Shown: piece by piece, positions 14,908-23,743 of the stretch | Layout: each line of letters opens with the position of its first letter | How positions within the stretch are numbered: position 1 is the first letter of the stretch | Assembly (NCBI GenBank): GCA_013042995.1 | Contig: JABDPB010000115.1 | Location: forward strand, 1 to 32,416 | Direction: 5' to 3' | Source of the DNA: Ignavibacteriaceae bacterium | GTDB taxonomy: Bacteria; Bacteroidota; Ignavibacteria; Ignavibacteriales; Ignavibacteriaceae | DNA: 32,416 nt | The notes under the pieces: model-generated | Seen by the model: the letters and a program-made list of their open reading frames with translations, nothing else | What the model was told of the DNA's origin: nothing | Databases searched by the model: none | Made by a program: the position numbers and the translations under genes

Positions 14908-16848
14908 ATGATTGATTTAATTTATCTGACTGTTGCTCTGCCTCTTCTAGGTTTTTTGTTTAACGGAACAATAGGTGCAAAGCTTAAAAAAGACAAGCTA
15001 AGCGGAATTCTGGGCAGCAGCGTAATCGGAATATCATTTTTAATAGTAGTTGGTGCTTTTTTCGAAACACTTGCTCTTCCTGCAAATGAAAGATTAAACA
15101 TTGTCTCTCTCTTCACCTGGCTTAATGTTGCAGGATTAGATCTAAGCTTCTCCTACCAGGTTGATCAACTTTCCTTAGTTATGTCATTAATAGTAACCGG
15201 CGTTGGATTTGTTATTCATGTGTACTCAATAGGTTACATGCAAGGCGACAAAGCTGTGTGGAGATTTTTTGCATATCTCAACCTTTTCATCTTTGCTATG
15301 ATGAATCTTGTTCTTGCAGATAATTTTTTAGTTATGTTTTTAGGATGGGAAGGTGTTGGTCTTTGTTCTTATTTATTAATTGGTTTTTGGTATGATAAAG
15401 ATTTTGAAAAAAGCACAACTGCAGCAGCAGGTTTAAAGGCTTTTGTTGTAAATCGTATTGGGGATTTTGGGTTCCTTTTAGGAATGTTTTTAATCTATTC
15501 AACTTTTGGGACATTGATTTTTACAGATGTTTTTTCGCGTGCACTTTCATTCAACATTCCAGAATACATTTTTGGTTTAATAGCAATCTTTCTGTTTATT
15601 GGTGCTACAGGAAAATCTGCACAAATACCGCTTTACGTTTGGCTACCGGATGCAATGGCTGGTCCAACTCCTGTTTCTGCATTAATCCATGCAGCGACAA
15701 TGGTTACGGCCGGAGTATACATGGTTGCACGCTGTAATATAATTTATGCTTCTGCTCCTTCAATTATGATGGTTGTTGCTGTGATTGGTGTATTTACAGC
15801 ATTCTTTGCTGCCACAATTGGTTTGGTTCAAAATGATATTAAAAAAGTATTAGCTTATTCAACAGTCAGTCAGCTTGGTTACATGTTTTTAGCTTTGGGC
15901 GCTGGTGCATTTTCTGCCGGAATATTTCATGTAATGACTCATGCATTTTTTAAAGCACTTTTATTTTTAGGCGCAGGTTCGGTAATTCATTCGATGCACG
16001 AAGAACAGGATATTAGAAAATATGGCGGCTTAAAAAAATATATGCCGGTTACTTACGGAACTTTCCTTGTTGCTGCGGTTGCAATTTCTGGTATTCCTCC
16101 GCTTTCAGGATTTTTTAGTAAAGATGAAATTCTATGGTTCTCCTACGTTAACATCGGAATTGTTTTTTGGATTATAGGATTAATTACCGCTCTGTTTACC
16201 GCATTTTATATGTTCCGACTTTATTTTATGACTTTTGAAGGAAAAGAAAATTTTGATCATCATAAAAAACACCCGCATGAGTCACCAAAAGTGATGACCA
16301 TTCCTTTAATTGTTCTTGCAATTCTTTCTGCAGTCGGCGGGTTCATCGGTATTCCTGAAATCTTTTCTGGCGAGCATGGAAATTTATTCCATAGCTGGCT
16401 TGCACCGATTTTCAAATCTGCACAAATAAAACTGATGAGTTACTCTTCACACTCACATACTGAAGAATTACTTTTAATGATAATTTCGGTTTTGGCTGCG
16501 GCTTCAGCAATTTGGTTTGCACGTTATGTTTATCTCAAAAATCCCCAAATTGCTACAAATACTTCCAAACGTTTTAAAGGGGTGTACAATTTTCTATTGA
16601 ATAAATATTTTGTTGATGAAGTCTACGATGCATCAGTTGTTAATCCAATTGTAAAAAGTTCAGAATCTTTTTTATGGAAAATTTGTGATAATGTTTTTAT
16701 TGATGGTTTAATTAACTGGCTTGCAAAACAAGTGGAAAATATTTCTGCTAACATAAAAAAACTACAAACAGGCGTTGCACAATCGTACGCTCTGGTAATG
16801 GTTGTTGGAATTCTTATTGCACTTTTCTGGATAATACTTAGCGTTTAA
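14908..16848 (+). CDS. nuoL: NADH-quinone oxidoreductase subunit L
   Basis: 646 aa, the distal antiporter-like subunit of complex I. Key motifs: GWEGVGLCSYLLIGFWY with the helix-5 Glu, GATGKSAQIPLYVWLPDAMA with the helix-7 Lys, PTPVSALIHAATMVTAGVY, and the TVSQLGYMFLALGAGAF and HAFFKALLFLGAGSVIH segments with the central Lys and His. After about residue 470 come a hydrophilic loop and the C-terminal part with the long lateral helix and final anchor helix (ALVMVVGILIALFWIIL). The nuoM ATG overlaps its stop by one base. Predicted to pump protons; sodium cannot be excluded. Confidence 0.96.
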   Translation: MIDLIYLTVALPLLGFLFNGTIGAKLKKDKLSGILGSSVIGISFLIVVGAFFETLALPANERLNIVSLFTWLNVAGLDLSFSYQVDQLSLVMSLIVTGVGFVIHVYSIGYMQGDKAVWRFFAYLNLFIFAMMNLVLADNFLVMFLGWEGVGLCSYLLIGFWYDKDFEKSTTAAAGLKAFVVNRIGDFGFLLGMFLIYSTFGTLIFTDVFSRALSFNIPEYIFGLIAIFLFIGATGKSAQIPLYVWLPDAMAGPTPVSALIHAATMVTAGVYMVARCNIIYASAPSIMMVVAVIGVFTAFFAATIGLVQNDIKKVLAYSTVSQLGYMFLALGAGAFSAGIFHVMTHAFFKALLFLGAGSVIHSMHEEQDIRKYGGLKKYMPVTYGTFLVAAVAISGIPPLSGFFSKDEILWFSYVNIGIVFWIIGLITALFTAFYMFRLYFMTFEGKENFDHHKKHPHESPKVMTIPLIVLAILSAVGGFIGIPEIFSGEHGNLFHSWLAPIFKSAQIKLMSYSSHSHTEELLLMIISVLAAASAIWFARYVYLKNPQIATNTSKRFKGVYNFLLNKYFVDEVYDASVVNPIVKSSESFLWKICDNVFIDGLINWLAKQVENISANIKKLQTGVAQSYALVMVVGILIALFWIILSV

Positions 16849-18383
16849 TGATGGAACAAAATCTTTTATTAACATACTTACTTGTTGTTCTAGTTGCTGG
16901 ATCACTTTTACTATTAATATTCAATAGGGAAAAAGAAAAGCTTATAAAATACTTTGGTTTAGGTGTTTCATTAATTGTCTTTATTCTTTCTCTCATTTTG
17001 TATTTTAATTTTGATCAACAGCAGGAAGGCTTTCAGTTCATCCATAAATTTAAATGGATTGAAAGTCTGAATATTAGTTACCACGTTGGTATTGATGGAA
17101 TGTCTTTGCTGTTAATTATGCTTACTGCTTTTATCACACCTCTGACTCTTTTATCCAGTTGGAACGGCATTACAAAAAAAATAAAAGAATTTACTTTTTT
17201 TATGCTTGCCCTAGAATTGGGTATGATTGGAGTTTTTGTTTCTCTTGATATGTTTTTATTTTACATTTTTTGGGAAGCAATGCTCATCCCGATGTATTTT
17301 ATAATAGGAATTTGGGGTGGTAAAAGAAGAATTTATGCTTCAATAAAGTTTTTTATTTACACAATGGCTGGCAGTCTTTTAATGCTTATTGCAATAATTT
17401 GGCTTGCAGTTTATTCTTCTGATTTGCTTGGCGGATTTACCACAAATCTATTAGAACTTTATAAAACAGGTCCCACAATTGAGCGTTCATTGCAAGGTTT
17501 TATGTTTTTAGCGTTTGCATTAAGTTTTGCAATTAAAGTTCCGCTTTTTCCTTTCCACACGTGGTTACCAGATGCACACGTTGAAGCGCCTACCGCAGGT
17601 AGTGTTATTCTGGCAGGTGTTTTGCTGAAAATGGGTACATACGGATTTTTGAGGTTTAACCTCCCATTATTTCCACAAGCTTCAATTGATTTCGCTGGAA
17701 TAATTTCAGTGCTTGCCGTAATTGGAATTATTTACGGTGCACTTGTGGCTATGGTGCAAACAGATATGAAAAAGCTTGTAGCTTATTCATCAGTTTCGCA
17801 CCTTGGTTTTGTTATACTTGGAATTTTTGCCTTAAATCAGGAAGCAGTGCAGGGAGCAGTAATTCAAATGATAAATCATGGTCTATCTACAGGTGCACTC
17901 TTCCTTTTAGTAGGTATGATTTACGAAAGAACACATACACGAATGATAGCCGATTATGGCGGCATTGCTAAAATAGTTCCGTTCTTTTCATTTGCACTTT
18001 TATTTACTTCACTTTCTTCAATTGGTTTACCAGGTTTAAATGGTTTTGTGGGTGAGTTTTTGATTCTTGTAGGTTCGTTCAAATCCAGTGTTTTAGGCAG
18101 TTGGTGGTTTACGGTTTTTGCTGCAACGGGAGTGATTTTTGCTGCGGTTTATTTACTCTGGATGTATAAGCGTGTTGTTTTCGGAACTGTTACAAATCCA
18201 AAAATGGAAGAACTCACAGATCTTAACTTCAGAGAAAAGTTAGTTCTTATTCCAATATTTATCTTGATTATCTGGATAGGAATTTATCCAAGCACATTTT
18301 TAAATGTATCGGATAAATCCTCAGAAACGATTATTAAAAATGTTCTGCAACCTCAGAAAATGGAATTGCGAATTGATGAATAA
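16848..18383 (+). CDS. nuoM: NADH-quinone oxidoreductase subunit M
   Basis: 511 aa, antiporter-like subunit of the complex I membrane arm. It shows FWEAMLIPMYFIIGIWGG with the helix-5 Glu, SFAIKVPLFPFHTWLPDAHV with the helix-7 Lys, VEAPTAGSVILAGVLLKMGTY, and SSVSHLGFVILGIFAL plus INHGLSTGALFLLVGM, all typical of NuoM rather than NuoL or NuoN. The first ATG overlaps the nuoL stop by one base; a second ATG follows at once. The stop overlaps the start of the NhaD-like gene by 8 bp, so the antiporter is translated as part of the nuo transcript. Confidence 0.96.
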   Translation: MMEQNLLLTYLLVVLVAGSLLLLIFNREKEKLIKYFGLGVSLIVFILSLILYFNFDQQQEGFQFIHKFKWIESLNISYHVGIDGMSLLLIMLTAFITPLTLLSSWNGITKKIKEFTFFMLALELGMIGVFVSLDMFLFYIFWEAMLIPMYFIIGIWGGKRRIYASIKFFIYTMAGSLLMLIAIIWLAVYSSDLLGGFTTNLLELYKTGPTIERSLQGFMFLAFALSFAIKVPLFPFHTWLPDAHVEAPTAGSVILAGVLLKMGTYGFLRFNLPLFPQASIDFAGIISVLAVIGIIYGALVAMVQTDMKKLVAYSSVSHLGFVILGIFALNQEAVQGAVIQMINHGLSTGALFLLVGMIYERTHTRMIADYGGIAKIVPFFSFALLFTSLSSIGLPGLNGFVGEFLILVGSFKSSVLGSWWFTVFAATGVIFAAVYLLWMYKRVVFGTVTNPKMEELTDLNFREKLVLIPIFILIIWIGIYPSTFLNVSDKSSETIIKNVLQPQKMELRIDE

Positions 18384-19809
18384 GTTTGCAATTACAATCA
18401 TAGTTTTATTTTCAATTCTTTTAATTTCATCATCATTGATTGCAGAGAACAAAACCGTTAGTGATACGCTAAACACTGCAGCTGTTTTAGAGAAAGAAAC
18501 TACCGAACAGCATGATTTACCAAGCCCGTATATGGTTCTTCCTTTTATAATTCTGCTTACCATGATTGCTACTGGACCATTGTTTTATCATCATTTTTGG
18601 GAGACGAATTATCCTAAAATCGCAATTGCTTTGGGAGCTGTAACAGTAACATATTATCTTGTTTTTCTTCAGGATACGCACAGCTTAATTCATACTGCTG
18701 CAGAGTATTTATCTTTCATTGCGCTACTTGCATCTTTGTTCGTTGCGGCTGGGGGTATTTTTATTAATATTGATAAAAAATCCACTCCATGGTTGAATGC
18801 CGGAATTTTATTGTTTGGTGCATGCATTGCAAACATAATTGGTACTACCGGTGCTTCAATGCTGCTCATCAGACCCTTTATTAAAGTAAACAAACATAGA
18901 ATAAAACCTTACCACATTGTATTTTTTATTTTTCTTGTAAGCAACATCGGAGGAGCATTAACACCTATCGGCGATCCGCCTCTGTTTTTAGGATTTTTAC
19001 GCGGCGTTGAGTTTTTCTGGGTGATTCAACACGTTTGGTACATTTGGCTTCCGACAATGGCTGTTGTTTTGGTTATATTTTTAATTATAGACTTTAGAAA
19101 TTTATCAGAGTCGGAAGAAGAGGTAAATTACACAGGTAAGTTTGAGTTTAAGGGAGGCAAGAGCGTTATTTATTTAGCAATAATAGTTATTTCTGTTTTT
19201 ATTGATCCTGCGGTAATGAGCTGGGTACCGAGCTTAGCTCCGCTTCCCATTGGAATTAGAGAAATAATTATGTTTTCAGTTGTATTTCTTGCCTATCAAA
19301 CTGCTGATGATGAAATTCTTAAATCAAATGAATTTGATTTTGAGCCTATAAAAGAAGTCGCCTATTTATTTGTCGGAATTTTTGCAACAATGATTCCCGC
19401 ACTTCAACTAATCTCTTACGAAGCTAATGTATTAGGTGATAGATTAACACCGGGAATGTTTTACTTTGCTACTGGATTTCTATCAGCATTTTTAGACAAT
19501 GCACCTACTTACCTGAACTTTTTAAGTGCTGAAATGGGAAAATTTGGTTTGAACGTTAATGATTTCCTTGAAGTAATTAAATTCTCTGAACTCTATCCTA
19601 TTTATCTTTCAGCTATTTCAGTTGCGGCGGTATTTTTTGGAGCGATGACATATATTGGTAACGGTCCAAATTTTATGGTTAAATCGATAAGTGAAAGAGC
19701 AGGAATTAAAATGCCCAGCTTTTTTGGATATTTAATAAAGTACGCTCTACCAATCTTACTTCCAATATATATAATTATTTGGGCCATTTTCTACTATAAT
19801 CAGGTTTAA
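18376..19809 (+). CDS. NhaD-family sodium:proton antiporter embedded in the nuo operon
   Basis: 477 aa from ATG 18376, which overlaps the nuoM stop by 8 bp; the frame is open upstream but only inside nuoM. An N-terminal hydrophobic segment (residues 4-22) is followed by a polar stretch and about 11 more membrane helices. Motifs of the NhaD/ion transporter superfamily are plain: NIIGTTGASMLLIRPFIK, SNIGGALTPIGDPPLFLGFL, GFLSAFLDNAPTYLNFL and YIGNGPNFMVK, with paired polar/acidic breaks in the helices that form the ion site. It exchanges Na+ (or Li+) for H+ at the inner membrane. Its place between nuoM and nuoN is unusual and suggests functional coupling with complex I. A 121-aa gene starts 4 bp downstream. 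Confidence 0.9.
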   Translation: MNKFAITIIVLFSILLISSSLIAENKTVSDTLNTAAVLEKETTEQHDLPSPYMVLPFIILLTMIATGPLFYHHFWETNYPKIAIALGAVTVTYYLVFLQDTHSLIHTAAEYLSFIALLASLFVAAGGIFINIDKKSTPWLNAGILLFGACIANIIGTTGASMLLIRPFIKVNKHRIKPYHIVFFIFLVSNIGGALTPIGDPPLFLGFLRGVEFFWVIQHVWYIWLPTMAVVLVIFLIIDFRNLSESEEEVNYTGKFEFKGGKSVIYLAIIVISVFIDPAVMSWVPSLAPLPIGIREIIMFSVVFLAYQTADDEILKSNEFDFEPIKEVAYLFVGIFATMIPALQLISYEANVLGDRLTPGMFYFATGFLSAFLDNAPTYLNFLSAEMGKFGLNVNDFLEVIKFSELYPIYLSAISVAAVFFGAMTYIGNGPNFMVKSISERAGIKMPSFFGYLIKYALPILLPIYIIIWAIFYYNQV

Positions 19810-19813
19810 TAAA

Positions 19814-20179
19814 ATGAAAACCCTAAAAGAAGTTCTAGAAAAAAAAATAACCGGTCTTTATTATGGTAATCGTGTTCTGCTTCCATTTAGCTGTCATGTT
19901 TTGAAGCTAAATATTGAAAGAGATTTGATTACGGATTTTAGCCCCTGTTGTAAAGGAGTGCATATATCGGAAACAGAAGGATTTTTGGAAATATATTTTC
20001 ACGATTATAAAGATCTCGGTGAGTCAGTTGGTAAATATGAAAAAATTAAAATGATAGTAGTAGAAAAAGGAAAAGATGTTTTTGATCCGAAGAATCGGAT
20101 TCCAATTGCGCTTAACCCGATTGAAAATCATGTTCTGGAAATAGAACAATTAGATGACAATATAATTTTTATAGAATAA
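19814..20179 (+). CDS. Small unknown protein between nhaD-like gene and nuoN
   Basis: 121 aa, soluble, no signal peptide or membrane helix, family not recognised. It has a possible metal-binding set: Cys27-His28 (PFSCHVL) and Cys45-Cys46 with His50 (SPCCKGVHI). The second half alternates hydrophobic and charged strands (GFLEIYFHDY, KYEKIKMIVVEKG, HVLEIEQLDDNIIFIE), suggesting a small beta-rich fold. It begins 4 bp after the antiporter gene and ends 2 bp before nuoN, so it is part of the same transcript. The position suggests a cytoplasmic accessory or regulatory factor for the antiporter or complex I; this is inference from context only. Confidence 0.75.
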   Translation: MKTLKEVLEKKITGLYYGNRVLLPFSCHVLKLNIERDLITDFSPCCKGVHISETEGFLEIYFHDYKDLGESVGKYEKIKMIVVEKGKDVFDPKNRIPIALNPIENHVLEIEQLDDNIIFIE

Positions 20180-20181
20180 GT

Positions 20182-21609
20182 ATGTTCGAAAACACTCAAC
20201 AATTTTTAGATATGCTTCCGATAATCATTATTGGAGCAGGAATTCTTATTTCTACTACTATAGAAATGTATTCTGAAAAAAGTGAAGCTGTTCTGCCTTG
20301 GTTTTCTGTATTTATTTTTTCTGCTGCTGCGTTCTATTCACTCGTTTATGCTGATAAGCAGTCCATAATTTTGCAAAATATGCTTTCAACTGGCGGCATA
20401 ACAAATATTTTTTATTTTATTTTCAACATCGGAGCTGCAATAGTCTGTTTGCTCTCTTTAGACTATACTAAAAAGTATGGTATGAACTACGGTGAATACT
20501 ATATTTTAATTCAGGCATCTGTACTTGGCATGATGTTTATGGCTGGTGCTAAAGATTTATTTATGATTTTTCTTGGACTCGAAATTATGTCTGTTTCATT
20601 TTACGTACTTGCAGGCGTGAACAGAAAAAAAGAAAAAGCGATTGAAGGTGCGCTTAAATACTTTCTTCTTGGCGCATTTGCCACAGGATTTTTAGTTTAC
20701 GGTATTGCACTCATTTACGGTTCTGCCCAGTCAACTTCGATTGAAGTTATAACTGCAGGATTTACAAGTCTTACAGGTAACATTCTTTTCGTTGCAGGCG
20801 TACTCTTATTTTTAATCGGTTTTTCGTTTAAGATTGCTGCATTTCCATTCCATATGTGGGTACCAGATGTTTATCAAGGTTCACCTACTACAGTTTCTGG
20901 ATTATTTTCTACAGCCGGAAAAGCAGCCGCATTTTCTGCAATTATCGCTACTCTGGCAGCGCTGTTTAACAGTTCACCCGATAATATTTTTTCACCGTAT
21001 CTTTCAGTGCTTGCACTTTTCTCGATGTTGTTTGGCAGCATAGTAGCAATTGCACAGAGCAACATCAAACGAATGCTTGCTTACTCATCAATCTCTCATG
21101 CTGGTTATATGCTCATTGGTTTAGCTGCTGGGAGTTTTGATGGAACAGCAGGTGTAATTTTTTATCTCACTGTTTACACATTTATGAATCTTGCGGCATT
21201 TGGTATTGTTGCTTTAATTGAAGGTGAGAATGAAACTAATTTGGAACTTGATTCTTACTCGGGATTGGGAAATAGAAATCCTGTGTTAGCAGCACTTCTT
21301 TCAATTTGTATGTTTTCACTTGCCGGTATTCCACCGATGGCAGGCTTCTTTGGAAAGTATTATGTATTTATTGCAGCAATAAAATCTGATTTGATTTGGC
21401 TGGCTATTGTTGGAATTTTTTCAAGTGTTATCAGTGTGTATTTTTATTTAAGAGTTGTCGTGCTTATGTACTTTAAAGATAGTGAATTTGAAAAAGTCCC
21501 AGCAAAAAGCTTCAGCGGATTTTTAGGAGTAACTATTTCTATATTATTAATTATCGCTCTTGGAATTTTCCCAGGTTCACTTTTAGATTTGATCACTTCA
21601 TACCTATAA
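20182..21609 (+). CDS. nuoN: NADH-quinone oxidoreductase subunit N
   Basis: 475 aa, third antiporter-like subunit, adjacent to the quinone module. It has FLGLEIMSVSFYVLAGVNR with the helix-5 Glu, EGALKYFLLGAFATGFLVYG (a signature of NuoN), GFSFKIAAFPFHMWVPDVYQ with the helix-7 Lys, and SPTTVSGLFSTAGKAAAFSA and SSISHAGYMLIGLAAG with the later Lys and His. It ends the complex I group here, 2 bp after the 121-aa unknown gene. The next gene follows after 49 bp that contain an imperfect inverted repeat (21617-21640) but no T-run. Confidence 0.96.
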   Translation: MFENTQQFLDMLPIIIIGAGILISTTIEMYSEKSEAVLPWFSVFIFSAAAFYSLVYADKQSIILQNMLSTGGITNIFYFIFNIGAAIVCLLSLDYTKKYGMNYGEYYILIQASVLGMMFMAGAKDLFMIFLGLEIMSVSFYVLAGVNRKKEKAIEGALKYFLLGAFATGFLVYGIALIYGSAQSTSIEVITAGFTSLTGNILFVAGVLLFLIGFSFKIAAFPFHMWVPDVYQGSPTTVSGLFSTAGKAAAFSAIIATLAALFNSSPDNIFSPYLSVLALFSMLFGSIVAIAQSNIKRMLAYSSISHAGYMLIGLAAGSFDGTAGVIFYLTVYTFMNLAAFGIVALIEGENETNLELDSYSGLGNRNPVLAALLSICMFSLAGIPPMAGFFGKYYVFIAAIKSDLIWLAIVGIFSSVISVYFYLRVVVLMYFKDSEFEKVPAKSFSGFLGVTISILLIIALGIFPGSLLDLITSYL

Positions 21610-21658
21610 AATTTGTGGCTATATTTTAATTGATATAACCAAAAGATTAGTTTAAAAA

Positions 21659-23221
21659 ATGATTCCTCTCTACACCACAGATCAAATAAGAAAAACTGAT
21701 GAGTATGCAATAGACAAGCTCGGAATTCCGGGAATTGTTTTAATGGAAAATGCCTCCAGAGAAATTTTCAGAATCATAAAAGAAAAGACAGAACACCTTT
21801 CATTCAATTCGATTGGATTCATTTGTGGTAAAGGAAACAACGGCGGCGATGGTTTTGCTGCAGCACGACACTTTGCAAATGCTGGGTACGAAGTTACGCT
21901 AATTTATTTAAGCTCGGAATCAGATTTCTCACCTGATTGCAAATTCAATTATTCTGTAATAAAGAAACTTGCATTATTAAGTAAAACAATAAAACTACAC
22001 AGGTATAAATCCTCTTCTTCACTAAGTGCATTAAAAAGTTGTGATATAATTTGTGATGCACTATTGGGGAGCGGAACAAAAGGGAGTCTTCGTGAACCAT
22101 ATTTCTCAATTATTAAAAAACTGAACAGACTGAAGAAAATAAAAGTAGCAATTGATATACCTACTGGATTGAACGCAGATACTGGTTTTGCAGAAGTTTC
22201 TTTCGAAGCGGATTTCACTATTACTCTAGGTGAACTAAAACGCGGATTATTTTTTGAAAACGGATATCTAAATGCCGGCGAAATAGAAAAGGGGGGAATT
22301 GGAATTCCCGATAGTTTTTATACTAAACACACTAATACCGATTTTTTAATTGAACCTGAAGATGCATTAAATGGATTACCGGAAAAACAAAAAAACATTC
22401 ACAAATATTCTGCTGGGAAAGTTTTTACAATTGCTGGTTCAGGATCATTACCGGGTGCCGCTGTTTTATCTGCAACATCAGCACTAAAAATCGGAGCGGG
22501 TGCATCAATACTAGCCTTCCCAAATTCCGTACGTTCGTTTGTTCATAAAAAATTGGGTGAAGTTGTTGTACAAGGATACAATGATGAGAATTCTGAATTT
22601 TTGAAAGATATAAATATTCTAGAGTTGGATAAAAGAATTCGCTGGGCTGATGTTATTGCAGTCGGCCCTGGATTGGGAAGAGATGCAAGTACACAAAAAG
22701 CGGTAATTAATTTGCTAAAAAACTTTAAACCAAAGAGGGTCGTTATTGATGCCGATGGAATTTTTGCTTTAGGAAAAGGAACGTATAAAAAATTAAACTT
22801 AAATAATTGTGTGATAACACCTCACCACGCCGAGTTTGCAAACTTAATAGGAATAAGCACAGCCAAGTTAAAAGAGGATTTATTGAAGCACGGGAAAAAT
22901 TTTGTAAAACGAACTGGCGCATATTTAGTTTTAAAAGGGGCACCCACAATAATTTTCACTCCTGTGGGGGAAGCACTAATTAATACAACCGGTAATCCTT
23001 CGTTAGCAAAATTTGGAACCGGAGATGTATTAACAGGATTTATTGCAGGCTTGTTAGCACAACAAACAGATATTGAAAAAGCTGTTCTGTCTGCAGTTTA
23101 TCTTCACAGCCTTTCAGCGGATTTATTAGTCAGCCAAAGAAGTCAGTACGATATACTTGCCAGAGACATTTTAAATCACATTCCAAAAACGATAAAATTT
23201 CTTAGAGATTCGCTTGTTTAA
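21659..23221 (+). CDS. nnr: Bifunctional NAD(P)H-hydrate epimerase / ADP-dependent dehydratase
   Basis: 520 aa, the common fusion of a YjeF N-terminal domain and a carbohydrate-kinase-like domain. The N-terminal epimerase (about 1-215) has IPGIVLMENASREIF, GKGNNGGDGFAAARHF and CDALLGSGTKG, then VAIDIPTGLNADTG. The C-terminal dehydratase (about 225-515) has HKYSAGKVFTIAGSGSLPGA, AVGPGLGRDA, VIDADGIFAL, ITPHHAEFANL, LKGAPTIIFTP and the catalytic KFGTGDVLTGFIAGLLAQ. It repairs hydrated NADH and NADPH in the cytoplasm. Location behind the nuo genes is reasonable for NADH metabolism but may be coincidental. Its stop overlaps the TTG start of the VanZ-like gene by 8 bp. Confidence 0.95.
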   Translation: MIPLYTTDQIRKTDEYAIDKLGIPGIVLMENASREIFRIIKEKTEHLSFNSIGFICGKGNNGGDGFAAARHFANAGYEVTLIYLSSESDFSPDCKFNYSVIKKLALLSKTIKLHRYKSSSSLSALKSCDIICDALLGSGTKGSLREPYFSIIKKLNRLKKIKVAIDIPTGLNADTGFAEVSFEADFTITLGELKRGLFFENGYLNAGEIEKGGIGIPDSFYTKHTNTDFLIEPEDALNGLPEKQKNIHKYSAGKVFTIAGSGSLPGAAVLSATSALKIGAGASILAFPNSVRSFVHKKLGEVVVQGYNDENSEFLKDINILELDKRIRWADVIAVGPGLGRDASTQKAVINLLKNFKPKRVVIDADGIFALGKGTYKKLNLNNCVITPHHAEFANLIGISTAKLKEDLLKHGKNFVKRTGAYLVLKGAPTIIFTPVGEALINTTGNPSLAKFGTGDVLTGFIAGLLAQQTDIEKAVLSAVYLHSLSADLLVSQRSQYDILARDILNHIPKTIKFLRDSLV

Positions 23222-23618
23222 ATTTTTAGAAGGAAAGAAAAAACTTTTAGTTTATACGCCTTTAATTATTTATTGGATTATTCTGTTTATAGCAACAACG
23301 CTACCTGTTCAAAGCGTCCCTACCTTTGCAGTTAGTGATAAACTTCATCATCTGGCTGCATATTTTGTATTGAGTGTTTTACTTCACTTAACTTTATTAT
23401 TCCAGCGAAAATCAGAATATTTGTTTAATAATGCTCCATCAATGGCAATAATTATTGCGTCTGTCTATGGTGCTCTGGATGAGATGCATCAAATGTTTGT
23501 TCCCGGAAGGTTTGCCGAGGTTTTAGACTGGCTTGCGGACTTGGGAGGAGCGGTTTTAGGTGTTGTATTTGTTTCATTTTTAATAAAAAAATTAAAATAT
23601 GTACCTAACTTCAATTAA
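23214..23618 (+). CDS. VanZ-like small membrane protein
   Basis: 134 aa, starting with TTG at 23214 inside the end of nnr; no in-frame ATG exists before residue 90, so a non-ATG start is required. Four hydrophobic helices (about 11-30, 45-65, 78-90, 103-125). The pattern SDKLHHLAAYFVLSVLL, followed by ASVYGALDEMHQMFVPGRFAEVLDWLADLGGAVLG, is typical of the VanZ-like family, whose conserved acidic and His residues sit in E-x-x-Q and D-x-x-x-N/D positions. Family members are linked to cell-envelope glycopeptide tolerance in some bacteria, but here only the fold can be claimed. The 8-bp overlap suggests translational coupling to nnr. Confidence 0.8.
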   Translation: MFKFLEGKKKLLVYTPLIIYWIILFIATTLPVQSVPTFAVSDKLHHLAAYFVLSVLLHLTLLFQRKSEYLFNNAPSMAIIIASVYGALDEMHQMFVPGRFAEVLDWLADLGGAVLGVVFVSFLIKKLKYVPNFN

Positions 23619-23679
23619 AATTGCTGCCTTTCCCCTGGAACTTTATTCATCATTAAAAGTAAAAGAAATAGAATGTTAG

Positions 23680-23710
23680 TTGACAAAGAAAACTGCATTT
23701 ATTAACTTTT
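23680..23710 (+). promoter_or_regulatory. Candidate promoter of the TonB-family gene
   Basis: A perfect TTGACA at 23680-23685 is followed after 17 nt by TAACTT (23703-23708), a poor -10. The eight bases TAACTTTT match the Bacteroidota -7 element TAnnTTTG at all but one position, with the TTG element 20 nt upstream. The strong ribosome site AGGAG (23732-23736) precedes the ATG at 23744 by 7 nt. Confidence 0.4.
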
Positions 23711-23743
23711 CAATAATTAAAAGATTTAAAAAGGAGAGCTAAA

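Noticed and set aside
21617..21640. Inverted repeat after nuoN as a terminator
   Set aside because: The arms have a mismatch, the stem is AT-rich and no T-run follows on the plus strand, so readthrough into nnr is as likely.
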